A DNA stretch of 58,853 nucleotides from Isotricha intestinalis (lineage: Eukaryota; Ciliophora; Litostomatea; Vestibuliferida; Isotrichidae), in the NCBI GenBank assembly GCA_023807065.1, contig JAJJLU010003533.1:1-58853 (forward strand), read 5' to 3'. Within the stretch, counting starts at the first letter, position 1; the number at the start of each line of letters is the position of its first letter. Position numbers and translations under genes: made by a program. The notes under the pieces are model-generated. The model did not search any database. It was given only the letters and a program-made list of their open reading frames with translations, and had not been told where the DNA came from. Positions 9,625-20,105 of the stretch are shown one piece after another.

Positions 9625-10064
9625 TCATTTGCTTTAATTTTTTTATTTTTTTTAGAATTTTTTTATTTTCATTGATTTTGAGATTTAAATTAAATTTTAA
9701 TAAAGATCAAATTATTTTATATGGATTAAATTATTAAAATATATTTATAAATTAAATTTTATGTTTATTTATAATTCAAATTTATATTTAATTATATAAA
9801 AATTTACAAATCCAATTCAATTTTATTAATAAAGTTTGATTCCTAATTTCTTTTTAGTTTTTTTCAAAACTATCATATGTATAAAATATATATATATATA
9901 AAGAGCCTAAATTCAACATCTAAAATTAATAAATTATTTATAATTATTTGACAAATAACTAAAATTATCATTATTTCAATTTAAATGTCAAATTTGAACC
10001 AAATAACATTAAATTTATATTAATTATCTTTAATGAAAAAAACTCCAAAAGATAATAAAGTATA
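9625..10064. other. Intergenic between convergent genes
   Basis: This is 440 A/T-rich bases between two gene ends, with a short AT dinucleotide run near 9888-9901. No reading frame, tRNA-like GC island or hairpin stands out; presumably it holds both 3' processing signals. Confidence 0.5.
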
Positions 10065-13000
10065 TTAATCAAGAAAATAAATAAATAAACCAACTTTAGT
10101 GTTAGTTTCTAATAATCTTTTAGGAATTAAACAATATAATAAAATCATTAATAACAATTCCATAAATAAATTTATACATAAGCAAATGACAAATATTTTT
10201 TTATGAGCGTTTAAAACTTGAGTGGTTAATTTCGGTAATGCACTTTCGTTTAAATAACTTCTTAAAATTCTCATAATAACTAAATGAAGAGAGTAAATTT
10301 CATACAATTCATTTTGATCTAAATATTTTAATTTATCATTATATTCGACTTTTAAAATTCCTTTTAATAACTTTTCTTCAAGAAAAATAATATTATTCAT
10401 AACTAAATCTTGTCTTTGAAATTCCATAACTCCAAAAGAATTGCAAACATCAGTTAAATAATTATAATATTTATCTTCTTCTCCTTCTGGAATAATAGCA
10501 ATAAAATCACTATCTTTAAAATTTCTTAAATCTTCACAAGAAACATGATCAAAAACAGAAATTTCAGAATATGTACTTTCATCTTGTTTTTCTATATTTT
10601 TTATCATTTTCATTACAAATAAATGTTCTTGAATATCAAATGAAATTAAAGGAAGAGAAGCATTATTTTTTATAAAATAACCAAAATCATATTGTGATGT
10701 ATTTGTTATTATCATTATTTGTAAACTATTTAATACTAAGCTTAAATCATTGTCAACTTCTGCATTATAATTTACAAAATCTACTACTGTTCTTAATTTT
10801 GTTAATTTTCCTCTCATTAATATAAATAATATTATTGATATTGAATAATATATTAAATATAAAAACACTATTATTGAGATATTGGCTTTTGCTAAAGGAG
10901 AAAAAGATTTTAAATTTTCTAATCTTATTTTTTTAAGTACTTTCTCAGGAATAATTATTTCTTCTTTTTTTTCTAACATATTTAATTTTATAAATTCTTC
11001 TCTTTCTATATTTATTTTATTTACAATTTCCATAGGAGTTTTTTCATACAGAGATAATAAAGTTTTTAAATGATTATATTTAGATTTAAAATATTTCATA
11101 AAACTAACAGAAGCAAATTTCGCTTTAACAGCTTCTAATTTCCTATTTAAAACAGAAATAAATTCATAAATAAAGAAAATAGTTACACCTATTAAAACGA
11201 AATTTAATACGAAAATTCCAACAGTAAATCCAATTAAAATATTTTGAATTCCTTGTAAATAATTAGAAAACCAATTTTTAATTAAATTTTGAACATTTAA
11301 CAAAGCTCTTTCAACAAAAGGATAATTCATTAAAGCAGAATAAATATTTCTTTGTTCTTGAGTTGAATTACTTAATTCTAAATTACTTACTTTATAATCA
11401 ATTCCAACAGTGAAAAATTTTATTGGAGTTGTTCTTAAAGAATCACTATTAATAACTTGAACTAAATAATTTAAAAAAACATTGATTCCTTCTAAAAATG
11501 TTTCTTCTTTAACATAATTATTATTATTATCATCATTTAAATTTTCATTTGAAACAGTAGAAGGAATTAAAATTCTTTCAGCTTCAATTTCATTAATATA
11601 ACTTTGACTTAATTCAAAAACATTTTGTTTAAAATTTAAATAATGAGAATTAATAGTTTCAAAATTTTCTTTAAATTGATTATATATTATTGTAGAAACA
11701 TCCATTCCTTCTCCTTTAATATTTAATTTCTCTTGTAAATTATATGCATATGTTTGATAATAACAATTACAACCTTCTGAATCTTTTGGAAATTGAATAC
11801 ATATATTTGAAACTAATCGCATTTCTTCTGTTTGAACTCCTCTCATAAAATATTTATATTTTTGATATAAATTAAATAATTTTGTAAATTTATTGTCGTT
11901 AATAAGTAAAAGTATTAAATATAATAATCCTAATATTAATAAGAAACCATTTATTCCTGTTATAATATTAGAAAACATTTTTAATTTTTCAAAATCTAAT
12001 TTTTCTTCTTCTTTTAATTTTTCTCTTCCAGATAATTTTAATCTATTTCGTTTATTAGTTCCAATAGAACTTCCAGAAACAGAACTTGCATCACCAACAG
12101 TATTTTGAACATATCTACTTAAAGAATTATTAAAATTATTATTTTCCATATCAAATTTTTCTTTTTCATCATCTTGTTTTTTTTCATTTGTATTACTTCC
12201 ATTTTTTTCTGTTATTACATAATAAACTATATATATTTGCCCATCTGTGTCTATTTCATATTTTTTATTTAAAATAAATGTTAATTTTGATAATAAATTT
12301 TTCTGTATTTGAAAACTTTCTAATATTTTTTCAGGGTCTTTTATATCTGAATTATCTTTTAAATATTCTGATAATATTCTTAAATATTTATTATAATTTA
12401 AATTCACTAATATTTCTTCTTCTTTTTCCTTTTCTTTATCTTTTAATTTTTGTAATTCTCTCTTATTTGCTTTTATTTTTTCTTTATCTTTCTCTTTTGA
12501 ATTTTCAATATCTTTCTCCATTTCTTCAACTTGTTTTTGTAAATTTGTTTTTTTATCTGTTTTTTCTATTTTTATTTTAACAAACATTTTCCCAAAATAA
12601 AAATATTTCTGAGCAACAATTAAATTTTGAACTAATTCAGGTGAAATTTTTAATATATTTCCCATTTTTTCAGAAAAAGATATTAATATTTCTTTATCAT
12701 AATCTTTTTTAAATATTAACACATCTTTATTTCCTAATAAATAATGACCTGAAATTAAAACTTCTCCTGAATCAATAGAAGGAAAAGAAACATATTTCAT
12801 ATAAAAACTTTCAATAAAACCTCTTTCAATTAATTTAGGACTTTTAAAATTAATAACAACATATTCAAAAACATTTAAATCATCTTTAAAATTATTAGTA
12901 TTAATACTAATAATAAATTTTTCTTTACCAAATTGTCTTACATCAACAGGGAATAAATTATCTAAACAATAATTTAAATATTTTCTAAAATCATAACTTG

Positions 13001-14810
13001 ATTTTACAATTGTACAATCTTTAGCAACTAAACCATAATGAATTAAAAGGAAATTATCATTTGCAAAATGGTATTCTAAATATTCATCAAAATTAGATAA
13101 TTCTAAAAATTCATAATTACTATTTAAAGACTTTACTGCAATAATTTCAAATATATATCTTAATAATAATACTTCATATGAATAAGAAGATGAATTTTTA
13201 ATTAAAGATAATATTTTTGGATGTTTTGCAAAGTTATATAATTTATCTGATATTTTTATTATATTTGTTGGATTTTTATTTTGATATCTCATAAAATGTT
13301 CTATATCATTAAAAAATTGATTATATAAAACAAACACATCTTCACTATCTTTAAATTGAGCATAAGTTTTATTAAAATCAACATTTTCTTCCATTTTCTT
13401 TTCAAACATAACTAATATGTTATAATAAATTACAGTATTTGTTGCTTTATATTTCATTAAATATTGATAAGAAGCTAAATAATATTTTAATCTCTGTGTT
13501 TCATTTTTAAATTGCATATCATATAATTTAATTAAATCTAAATATATTAATTCTTCAGCTGTTGGTTTTAAATTTCCATTTTTTAGTTCTTCATCAATCA
13601 CTTTAACAGTAAAACTGAAAAATTCTTGAATAGTAATTTTATTTGGAGATGTATCACCAAAAGTTTCCACAATATTAGGACAAATAGTACAATTTTGAAC
13701 TTTACAAGTAACTTTATGATTAATTACCCATTTTGCAATTATTTGATTATAATCTAAATCATTTGATACTAAAAATATTAACATTGAAATATAATTTCTA
13801 CTGTTGTAAAAAACTTCTAATACAGTTGTTTCATCATGACTTAAAAAAAAGAATAATATAAATATTGAAGATATGGAAACACAAAAATAATATAAAAATG
13901 TTTTTTTAGAATCAATTAATATCATAAATATACAAGAAACACAAGAAATAGAAACTAAGCAATTTCTTATAGTAGAAGTTTTTTTTAAAGGAAAATAAAG
14001 TAATTCATGTGTAGTAACATAGAAAACACACATAATATAAATAAAATATATAAATAAAATAGAAAGAGGAACAATATTTAAAAATAATATTTTATAAGTG
14101 ATAATATAATTTCCTTTGATAAGAACATTTTTTTCAATAGATAAAAATATTTTTAAAATAATACAAATTAAATCATAAGTAGCAGAAAATTTCATATCAA
14201 AAGGGAAGTCACCTAAAGTTCCAGGATAAGCTTTTAAATTAGCAACAACAGCATGAGAACTTAAATGATCAATATCATCTGAAATTAAATAAAATAACAT
14301 TATTAAAAGAAAAAATTCAATAATTCCATATAATGAAGCATTTTTTTCATATGATTTATATATACATTCTACTATTGCTGTAATATAACTATCAAAAATA
14401 TATATTATTAAAGCTCTGAAAAGAATAAATTCATAGAAATTAATATATATTTTTTTAAAAAATACCATTCTAATATCTGTTGAATTAACTGAATCTTTTG
14501 TTAAAGTTAAATAAAGTAAGTAATATATTATTATTAATAAAATAACAATACAAATTAAACTTATCATATATTTTAAATCTGTTGTTGGAACATATTCTTT
14601 GTATAAATTAAATGGACTTACATAATACAAATATATATCTTTTTCATTATATTTCTTATGGAGAAAAGTTAATTTTTGAGGAACTGTACATGTAAAAGAA
14701 AATATTGCAAGGAAATCAAATAAATAAAAGAATCCTATTATGAAGTTATTTTTTATGATGTAGGTGAATGTGCATTTTGTATATAAATATTTTCTTGATT
14801 CGGAATTCAT
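10065..14810 (-). CDS. Large multipass membrane protein, TmcB-like protist family
   Basis: This 1581-residue protein has roughly eight to nine hydrophobic helices in the first 330 residues, then a conserved Cys cluster near 362-376 (HKVTCKVQNCTIC, an H-C-C-C arrangement), a long helical cytosolic region, a possible PAS-like fold around 640-740, a charged coiled coil (about 775-830, Glu/Lys-rich), and further transmembrane helices near 950, 1190-1215, 1305-1330 and 1540-1565. This order (N-terminal membrane bundle, His/Cys motif, PAS-like segment, later helices) matches the TmcB ('tiny macrocysts') type proteins that are numerous in ciliates and trichomonads. No cyclase or kinase domain is visible at the C-terminus. 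A sensor or channel-like role is inference. The gene is divergent from the first MORN gene. Confidence 0.72.
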   Translation of the reverse strand: MNSESRKYLYTKCTFTYIIKNNFIIGFFYLFDFLAIFSFTCTVPQKLTFLHKKYNEKDIYLYYVSPFNLYKEYVPTTDLKYMISLICIVILLIIIYYLLYLTLTKDSVNSTDIRMVFFKKIYINFYEFILFRALIIYIFDSYITAIVECIYKSYEKNASLYGIIEFFLLIMLFYLISDDIDHLSSHAVVANLKAYPGTLGDFPFDMKFSATYDLICIILKIFLSIEKNVLIKGNYIITYKILFLNIVPLSILFIYFIYIMCVFYVTTHELLYFPLKKTSTIRNCLVSISCVSCIFMILIDSKKTFLYYFCVSISSIFILFFFLSHDETTVLEVFYNSRNYISMLIFLVSNDLDYNQIIAKWVINHKVTCKVQNCTICPNIVETFGDTSPNKITIQEFFSFTVKVIDEELKNGNLKPTAEELIYLDLIKLYDMQFKNETQRLKYYLASYQYLMKYKATNTVIYYNILVMFEKKMEENVDFNKTYAQFKDSEDVFVLYNQFFNDIEHFMRYQNKNPTNIIKISDKLYNFAKHPKILSLIKNSSSYSYEVLLLRYIFEIIAVKSLNSNYEFLELSNFDEYLEYHFANDNFLLIHYGLVAKDCTIVKSSYDFRKYLNYCLDNLFPVDVRQFGKEKFIISINTNNFKDDLNVFEYVVINFKSPKLIERGFIESFYMKYVSFPSIDSGEVLISGHYLLGNKDVLIFKKDYDKEILISFSEKMGNILKISPELVQNLIVAQKYFYFGKMFVKIKIEKTDKKTNLQKQVEEMEKDIENSKEKDKEKIKANKRELQKLKDKEKEKEEEILVNLNYNKYLRILSEYLKDNSDIKDPEKILESFQIQKNLLSKLTFILNKKYEIDTDGQIYIVYYVITEKNGSNTNEKKQDDEKEKFDMENNNFNNSLSRYVQNTVGDASSVSGSSIGTNKRNRLKLSGREKLKEEEKLDFEKLKMFSNIITGINGFLLILGLLYLILLLINDNKFTKLFNLYQKYKYFMRGVQTEEMRLVSNICIQFPKDSEGCNCYYQTYAYNLQEKLNIKGEGMDVSTIIYNQFKENFETINSHYLNFKQNVFELSQSYINEIEAERILIPSTVSNENLNDDNNNNYVKEETFLEGINVFLNYLVQVINSDSLRTTPIKFFTVGIDYKVSNLELSNSTQEQRNIYSALMNYPFVERALLNVQNLIKNWFSNYLQGIQNILIGFTVGIFVLNFVLIGVTIFFIYEFISVLNRKLEAVKAKFASVSFMKYFKSKYNHLKTLLSLYEKTPMEIVNKINIEREEFIKLNMLEKKEEIIIPEKVLKKIRLENLKSFSPLAKANISIIVFLYLIYYSISIILFILMRGKLTKLRTVVDFVNYNAEVDNDLSLVLNSLQIMIITNTSQYDFGYFIKNNASLPLISFDIQEHLFVMKMIKNIEKQDESTYSEISVFDHVSCEDLRNFKDSDFIAIIPEGEEDKYYNYLTDVCNSFGVMEFQRQDLVMNNIIFLEEKLLKGILKVEYNDKLKYLDQNELYEIYSLHLVIMRILRSYLNESALPKLTTQVLNAHKKIFVICLCINLFMELLLMILLYCLIPKRLLETNTKVGLFIYFLD

Positions 14811-15158
14811 TTTTTTTTTAGGTTTTTTTATATTTTATTTAAAGAGTTTATCAAAGATATATAGTTTCTTTTTTTAGCTTAAAATTTTTTCTTGTTTAAG
14901 AAATAGAAATAAATATTTTTTCTGGATTTCTTAAAAAATTGATTTTAATTTTATTGTTTTGTTTAAAGCAGAAATGATTCATTGTTTTTTTTTATGAGTT
15001 TGTTATATTATTATAATATATTATTCTAAAAGATTGAATTATTTTTAATAAATAAAAAAAATTATTATAATAACAAAAAAAATAAAACAATAAATAACAT
15101 ATTTTAATTTAAAAAATATATAAATTTTTTATTAGCTATTTATTATAGGTAAAAACAA
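14811..15158. other. Intergenic, divergent promoter region
   Basis: This is 348 bases between the TmcB-like gene and the first MORN gene, which point away from each other. It is A/T-rich with short palindromic stretches such as ATTATAATAATAT-like runs near 15010. No specific motif or RNA is seen. Confidence 0.45.
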
Positions 15159-16913
15159 ATGTTTAAAGAATTTATTATTCCAAATTTTTCAAAAGAAATT
15201 AATGAAGACTCTTTATTTAGATGTGGAAAATGTAATACAATTCCATTAATTGGATTAAATATAGAAAAAGAAAAATTATATATTGAATCAAAATGTGAAA
15301 ATTCTCATTATGATAAAGTAGAATTAAGTCAATTTGTAAAAAATTTAGATTTAATTAAATTAACTTGTAAAAATTGTTCAAAACAATCAAATAATATATT
15401 TTATTGTGTAGAAGATAATCAATTTTATTGTTTTAATTGTAGAAAAAACATATTTGATAATTCAATTCATACCTTTTTAGATATTAAAGATTTTGATTCA
15501 AAATGTAAAATTCATAATAAAGATTATAATTCATTTTGTGATATTTGTAATAAAAATAAATGTTTATATTGTTCTTGTCCTCATAATAAAGAAAACGTAA
15601 ATAATTTACATAATAATTATTTAATTAATAAAAATGAAATCAATCAAATGAAAAATAATATTCAAGAATTAAAAGAATTTATTTCTCAAACTCAAAAAGA
15701 AGCTCAAAATATTTATAAAGAAATAAATAATTTATTTCTTAGAAATTTAAAAGAATTTAATGAAAAAAATAATTTATTAATTCAATTATGTGAAAAAGTT
15801 ATTTCTTGTTATGAAATTCATGATATAACTAAAAGCTTAAATTATCAAATTATTAAAAATGTTTGGAATATATTACAATTTAAATCAATAAATAATAAAC
15901 TTTCTTTTGAAGAATATTTTGATTTAAAAAATTATATAGTTTTAGAAGATTCAAAATTAAATTTAAATGAATTAAATGAGAAAAAAGAAGATAATAATTT
16001 TATAATAAATAAAGAAATAAAAGATGAAATAGATTTAAATAAATTAAAATCTTTATATAATAATTTAGAATCAAAAAATAAAATAAAATTTAATAAAGAA
16101 ACAAAAGAAGAAGATTTAATTTCGAATCAAAAAAATATACTTACAATAAAAATACAAACACCTTCAGATTCATTTTCAAATGAAAATAAAATAAATGAAA
16201 ATGAAAATGAAAATGAAATTAATGAAATAAATGAAATAAAAGTAATTCAAGCTCAATTTCCTTTAATTTTAAAATTAAAAAGAACAAATGAAAAAAATGA
16301 AGAATTATTTAAAAAAATATCATATCAAATATGTAAATTAAAGGAAATAATAGTAGATAAAAATATTATTCAAAATTTATTTAAAGAATATCCTAAAAAA
16401 AATTTATTTAAAGAAAAAGAAAAAGAAAATATAAACATAAAAATAGTATACAATAAAAAAAACAAAAAGAATAAAAAGTTAGAATATATTTATTCAGGAG
16501 AAATAAATACAATAACAAAAGAAAAAGAAGGAAGAGGAATTTTAATATATAAAAATGGAGATTATAGAATTGGTTATTTTCATAAAGATTTACAAGTTGA
16601 AAAAGGGATTTTTTTTTTAAAAGAAGAAGAAAGTTTTTATGAAGGAAATTTTAAAAATAATAATCAAGAAGGTTATGGTGAATTATATTGGAATGATAAA
16701 GAATATTTTTTTGGAGAATTTATTGATTCTGAAATGCATAAAGGAACATTTTATTATAAAGATGGAAGTATTTATAATGGTTATTTTAAAAATGGAAAAA
16801 AAAATGGTATTGGAAATTATTTTAATCCTAAAACTAAGATTTGGGAAAATAATATTGAGTTTAAAAATGATAAAATTTATAAGCAAAAAAAAGTTTTAAA
16901 AAAGAAAATATAA
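15159..16913 (+). CDS. Zinc-finger/coiled-coil/MORN-repeat protein (copy A)
   Basis: The protein has 584 residues. The N-terminal half carries clustered CxxC pairs: RCGKCN (22-25), LTCKNC, FYC...FYCFNC, then a B-box-like block (CKIHNKDYNSFCDICNKNKCLYCSCPH). A coiled coil follows at about 160-200. A Lys/Glu/Asn linker leads to about five C-terminal MORN repeats (roughly 470-570: GRGILIYKNGDYRIGYF, EGYGELYWNDKEYFFG, YKDGSIYNGYFKNGKKNGIG). MORN repeats commonly contact membranes or cytoskeleton, and B-box plus coiled coil resembles a TRIM-like scaffold without RING. It is clearly paralogous, in tandem, to the next gene. Likely a cortical or cytoskeletal scaffold (inference). Confidence 0.87.
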   Translation: MFKEFIIPNFSKEINEDSLFRCGKCNTIPLIGLNIEKEKLYIESKCENSHYDKVELSQFVKNLDLIKLTCKNCSKQSNNIFYCVEDNQFYCFNCRKNIFDNSIHTFLDIKDFDSKCKIHNKDYNSFCDICNKNKCLYCSCPHNKENVNNLHNNYLINKNEINQMKNNIQELKEFISQTQKEAQNIYKEINNLFLRNLKEFNEKNNLLIQLCEKVISCYEIHDITKSLNYQIIKNVWNILQFKSINNKLSFEEYFDLKNYIVLEDSKLNLNELNEKKEDNNFIINKEIKDEIDLNKLKSLYNNLESKNKIKFNKETKEEDLISNQKNILTIKIQTPSDSFSNENKINENENENEINEINEIKVIQAQFPLILKLKRTNEKNEELFKKISYQICKLKEIIVDKNIIQNLFKEYPKKNLFKEKEKENINIKIVYNKKNKKNKKLEYIYSGEINTITKEKEGRGILIYKNGDYRIGYFHKDLQVEKGIFFLKEEESFYEGNFKNNNQEGYGELYWNDKEYFFGEFIDSEMHKGTFYYKDGSIYNGYFKNGKKNGIGNYFNPKTKIWENNIEFKNDKIYKQKKVLKKKI

Positions 16914-17073
16914 TTGTATTTTTTATATTTATAATTAGTAAATATTTAAACTATTTTTTTTTATTATTTTTTGGATATGAAAAAAAATAATAAAAAATAA
17001 AAAATAATTAATTAAATAAAATAAAAATATTTTATTAAAATAAATATTATTTGATATAATATTTAGAGACTCA

Positions 17074-19023
17074 ATGGAATCTTCTTCAAATAAATTAAAT
17101 GTATCAAAATTAAATGATTCAGAATCTTTATTTCGTTGTTCAGAATGTTTATTTATTCCTTTTATAAAAATAACATTTGAAAACGGAAAAATTTATATAG
17201 AAACTAAATGTGAAAATTGTCATTTAAATAAAATAGAAATTAATAATTATTTAAAAACAATAAATTCAAATAATATAAAATGTAACTCTTGTAAGAAAAG
17301 TAAAATTGAATTATATTATTGGTATGAAGAAAATAAATTTTATTGTAATAATTGCAAAAAAATAGTTAACGATAAATGTTTGAATTCTAAAAAATTTGAT
17401 TCAAAGTGTAAAAAAGATTTTAATGATTTTTCTGAATTTTGTGAAAAATGCTTTAAAAATCAATGTATTTATTGTATTTGTTCTCATAATAATAATGACA
17501 AAATAAAATGTAATCCTAATATAATTAATATAAATGAAGTTAATAAAATAAAAGAAAATTTAATTAAAGGAAAAAAATTTGTTGAAAAAATTGAAAATGA
17601 AGCTAAAAATATTTATGAACAATATTTACAAATATTTAAAAATAATATTCAATCTTTTAAAGAAAAGAATCAAAATTTAATTTATTTATGTGAAAAAATT
17701 TTAGAATGTTATATTAACCATAAAGAAAATAGAAATTTAAATTATCAAATTATTGAAAATGTAAAAAATATATTAAAATTTAAAGACTTTAATAAAAAAG
17801 TTTCAATTGAAGAAATTTTTGAATTAAATGATTATTTAATTTTAGATAATATTCAAATAATAAATAATAAGAAAGAAAATGAAAATAATGTTTCAAAAAA
17901 TATAATAAATTCTTTTATCAAAAAAAATATATTAAATACAAATTATATTATTAATAATGTTACTAAACCTCAAAGTGAAAATCAAAATACAAAAAGTGAT
18001 TTTTTTGATTATATTAAACAAGAAGAAAAAAATAAAAAAATAACTGAAATTAAAGTAGATAAATCAACACAAACAGTTCAAACAAAAAAGGAAGAAACAA
18101 TTAGAAAAAAAGATAGCAAAGAAAAAGAAAGTGATTTAATATTATTAATAAAAGAACAAAATTCATCAGAAACATTATCTTCAAAAAATGAAAAAGAAAA
18201 GGAAAAAACTGTCAAAAATAAAAATAAAAAAAATAAAGATAATAATAATAATAATGAAAAGAATAATGAAAATATTGATAATAATGATATTAATATTATT
18301 ATTAATAATAACAATGAAAAGAATAATAATGATAATGAAAAGAATAATATATTAAAAATAGTTCCAATTGAGACATCTCTTCCAATAATAATAAAAATAA
18401 ACCCAACATTATCAAAAGAGAGAATAAATAAAATATCATCAGAAATATGTTTATTAAAAGATAATATAAAAATCCCAAAAAGAGTATTAGAAGAAATATT
18501 TAAAGAATACCCTCCATTGAATATATATAAGAACTTAGCAATAAAGACAGTAGAAAATAAAGAATATAAAAAAGAAGAATCAATATATTCAGGAGAAATA
18601 AATGTATTAACAGGAGAAAAAGAAGGTCGTGGAATAACATTATATAAAAATGGAGATTATAGATTAGGTTATTTTCATAAAAATAAACAAATTAAAAAAG
18701 GGATTCAATATCATATTGAAGAAGAAAGTTGGTATGAAGGAAATTTTATTAATGATTCTCAAGAAGGTTATGGTGAATTATTTTGGAATGATTATGAATA
18801 TTTTATTGGAAATTTTAAAAATTCTGAATTAAGTAATGGTAAATATTTTTATTCTGATGGAAGCATTTATAATGGACCTTTTGTTAATGGAAAAAGAAAT
18901 GGAATTGGAGAATATTTTGATCCTAAAAAAAAAGTATTTGAAAAAGTACATTTTAAAAACGATAATATTATTTCTAAAGAAAAAGGATTGTTTAAGACTA
19001 ATAAATTTTTGGATTTGAAATAA
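17074..19023 (+). CDS. Zinc-finger/coiled-coil/MORN-repeat protein (copy B)
   Basis: This 649-residue tandem paralogue of the gene just upstream has the same order of parts: FRCSECLFIPFI, repeated CxxC pairs, a B-box-like Cys block (DFSEFCEKCFKNQCIYCICSH), a coiled coil and C-terminal MORN repeats (GRGITLYKNGDYRLGYF, EGYGELFWNDYEYFIG, GSIYNGPFVNGKRNGIG). It differs mainly in the middle linker, which is longer and richer in Lys/Asn/Glu (about 310-440). One B-box His (in copy A's CKIHN) is missing here (CKKDFNDF), so metal binding in that module may differ. The two copies probably arose by local duplication and share function. Confidence 0.87.
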   Translation: MESSSNKLNVSKLNDSESLFRCSECLFIPFIKITFENGKIYIETKCENCHLNKIEINNYLKTINSNNIKCNSCKKSKIELYYWYEENKFYCNNCKKIVNDKCLNSKKFDSKCKKDFNDFSEFCEKCFKNQCIYCICSHNNNDKIKCNPNIININEVNKIKENLIKGKKFVEKIENEAKNIYEQYLQIFKNNIQSFKEKNQNLIYLCEKILECYINHKENRNLNYQIIENVKNILKFKDFNKKVSIEEIFELNDYLILDNIQIINNKKENENNVSKNIINSFIKKNILNTNYIINNVTKPQSENQNTKSDFFDYIKQEEKNKKITEIKVDKSTQTVQTKKEETIRKKDSKEKESDLILLIKEQNSSETLSSKNEKEKEKTVKNKNKKNKDNNNNNEKNNENIDNNDINIIINNNNEKNNNDNEKNNILKIVPIETSLPIIIKINPTLSKERINKISSEICLLKDNIKIPKRVLEEIFKEYPPLNIYKNLAIKTVENKEYKKEESIYSGEINVLTGEKEGRGITLYKNGDYRLGYFHKNKQIKKGIQYHIEEESWYEGNFINDSQEGYGELFWNDYEYFIGNFKNSELSNGKYFYSDGSIYNGPFVNGKRNGIGEYFDPKKKVFEKVHFKNDNIISKEKGLFKTNKFLDLK

Positions 19024-19320
19024 TTCAATTTTATTCATAATTATTTTCTTTAAATATTTATTTTAATCATTTTGTGTTTTTTTTTCTCCTTTTTTAAATA
19101 AAAATCACAACCAAAAATTTTCCGAAAAATAATTGATTAAATATTAAAAATTGCTCTTAACTTTTTTAAATTTTCAAAAAAATTTTACCTTATTAAATTG
19201 GAAAAATATTTTAAATGATAAAACTATCATTTACTGATTCTTTGTTAAAAAATATTTAAATTAAAATAAAATCTTAAAAATAAAAAAGATTGAAATTTCA
19301 ATTTAAATAAAAAAATAATA
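19024..19320. other. Intergenic, tandem genes
   Basis: This is 297 A/T-rich bases between the second MORN gene and the methyltransferase gene. I see nothing in it beyond homopolymer runs. Confidence 0.4.
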
Positions 19321-20067
19321 ATGTATGATAATGAAAAAGAAAATGAATTTTATTCAGATAAAAAAAATTGGAATTTCTCGGATTTAAATTACACAATAGA
19401 AGAGATAAAAAATTTTAATTTTTACAAAACAATATCAGAAAACACAAATTTAACATCATTATGTTTAGATTTAGGAACAGGAGGAGGGGAAAATTTATTA
19501 AAAAATTATCCTGAAGTAGGATATATAATAGCAACAGATTTTTCAAAAGAAATGATAAAAACAGCAAAAGAAAATTTAAAAAAATATCCAAATAAAAGAG
19601 TAAAATTTATGCTTTGTGATAATTTAACTTTAAATTTTCCAAATGAAACTTTTGATTTAATTTCTGCAAGACATACTAATATTAATTATCAAATATGTTA
19701 TAATATTTTAAGTCAAAATGGTGTTTTAATTATTGAAGGAGTTGATAGTAATGATTGCTTTGAAATAAAACAAATATTTAAAAGAGGACAAGAATTTAAT
19801 TCTAAGGAAAATTTATCTAAAAGAGAATATGATAGTTTATTAAAAGTTGGATTTAAGAAAGTTGAATTATTTCCTTATTTATTTAATGAATATTATCAAA
19901 GTAAAGAAGATTTAGTTAAATTATTAATTAAAACTCCTATTATAAATGATTTTGATAATAATAAAGAAATTGAAGAAGATTTATTAAATCAATATATTCA
20001 GAATTTTAGTTCAGAAAAAGGAATTCTCTTAAAAAGAGTTTATTATGGTATTTGTTGCTTTAAATAA
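19321..20067 (+). CDS. Class I SAM-dependent methyltransferase, bacterial-type
   Basis: The protein has 248 residues. The Rossmann SAM site is clear: LDLGTGGGE (49-57, motif I), ATDFSKEM with the acidic residue after strand 2 (D73), MLCDNL (motif near the adenine) and NETFDLISARHTN (motif post-I). The second half (ILSQNGVLIIEGVD, then a conserved C-terminal lid ending EKGILLKRVYYGI) reads like the small stand-alone methyltransferases common in Firmicutes. The full-length likeness and compact, intron-free form suggest acquisition from bacteria; base composition has fully adapted to the host. The substrate is unknown. No membrane or targeting segment is visible. Confidence 0.88.
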   Translation: MYDNEKENEFYSDKKNWNFSDLNYTIEEIKNFNFYKTISENTNLTSLCLDLGTGGGENLLKNYPEVGYIIATDFSKEMIKTAKENLKKYPNKRVKFMLCDNLTLNFPNETFDLISARHTNINYQICYNILSQNGVLIIEGVDSNDCFEIKQIFKRGQEFNSKENLSKREYDSLLKVGFKKVELFPYLFNEYYQSKEDLVKLLIKTPIINDFDNNKEIEEDLLNQYIQNFSSEKGILLKRVYYGICCFK

Positions 20068-20105
20068 ATATTTAAATTATTTTATTTTTTTTTATTTTAT
20101 ATTTT

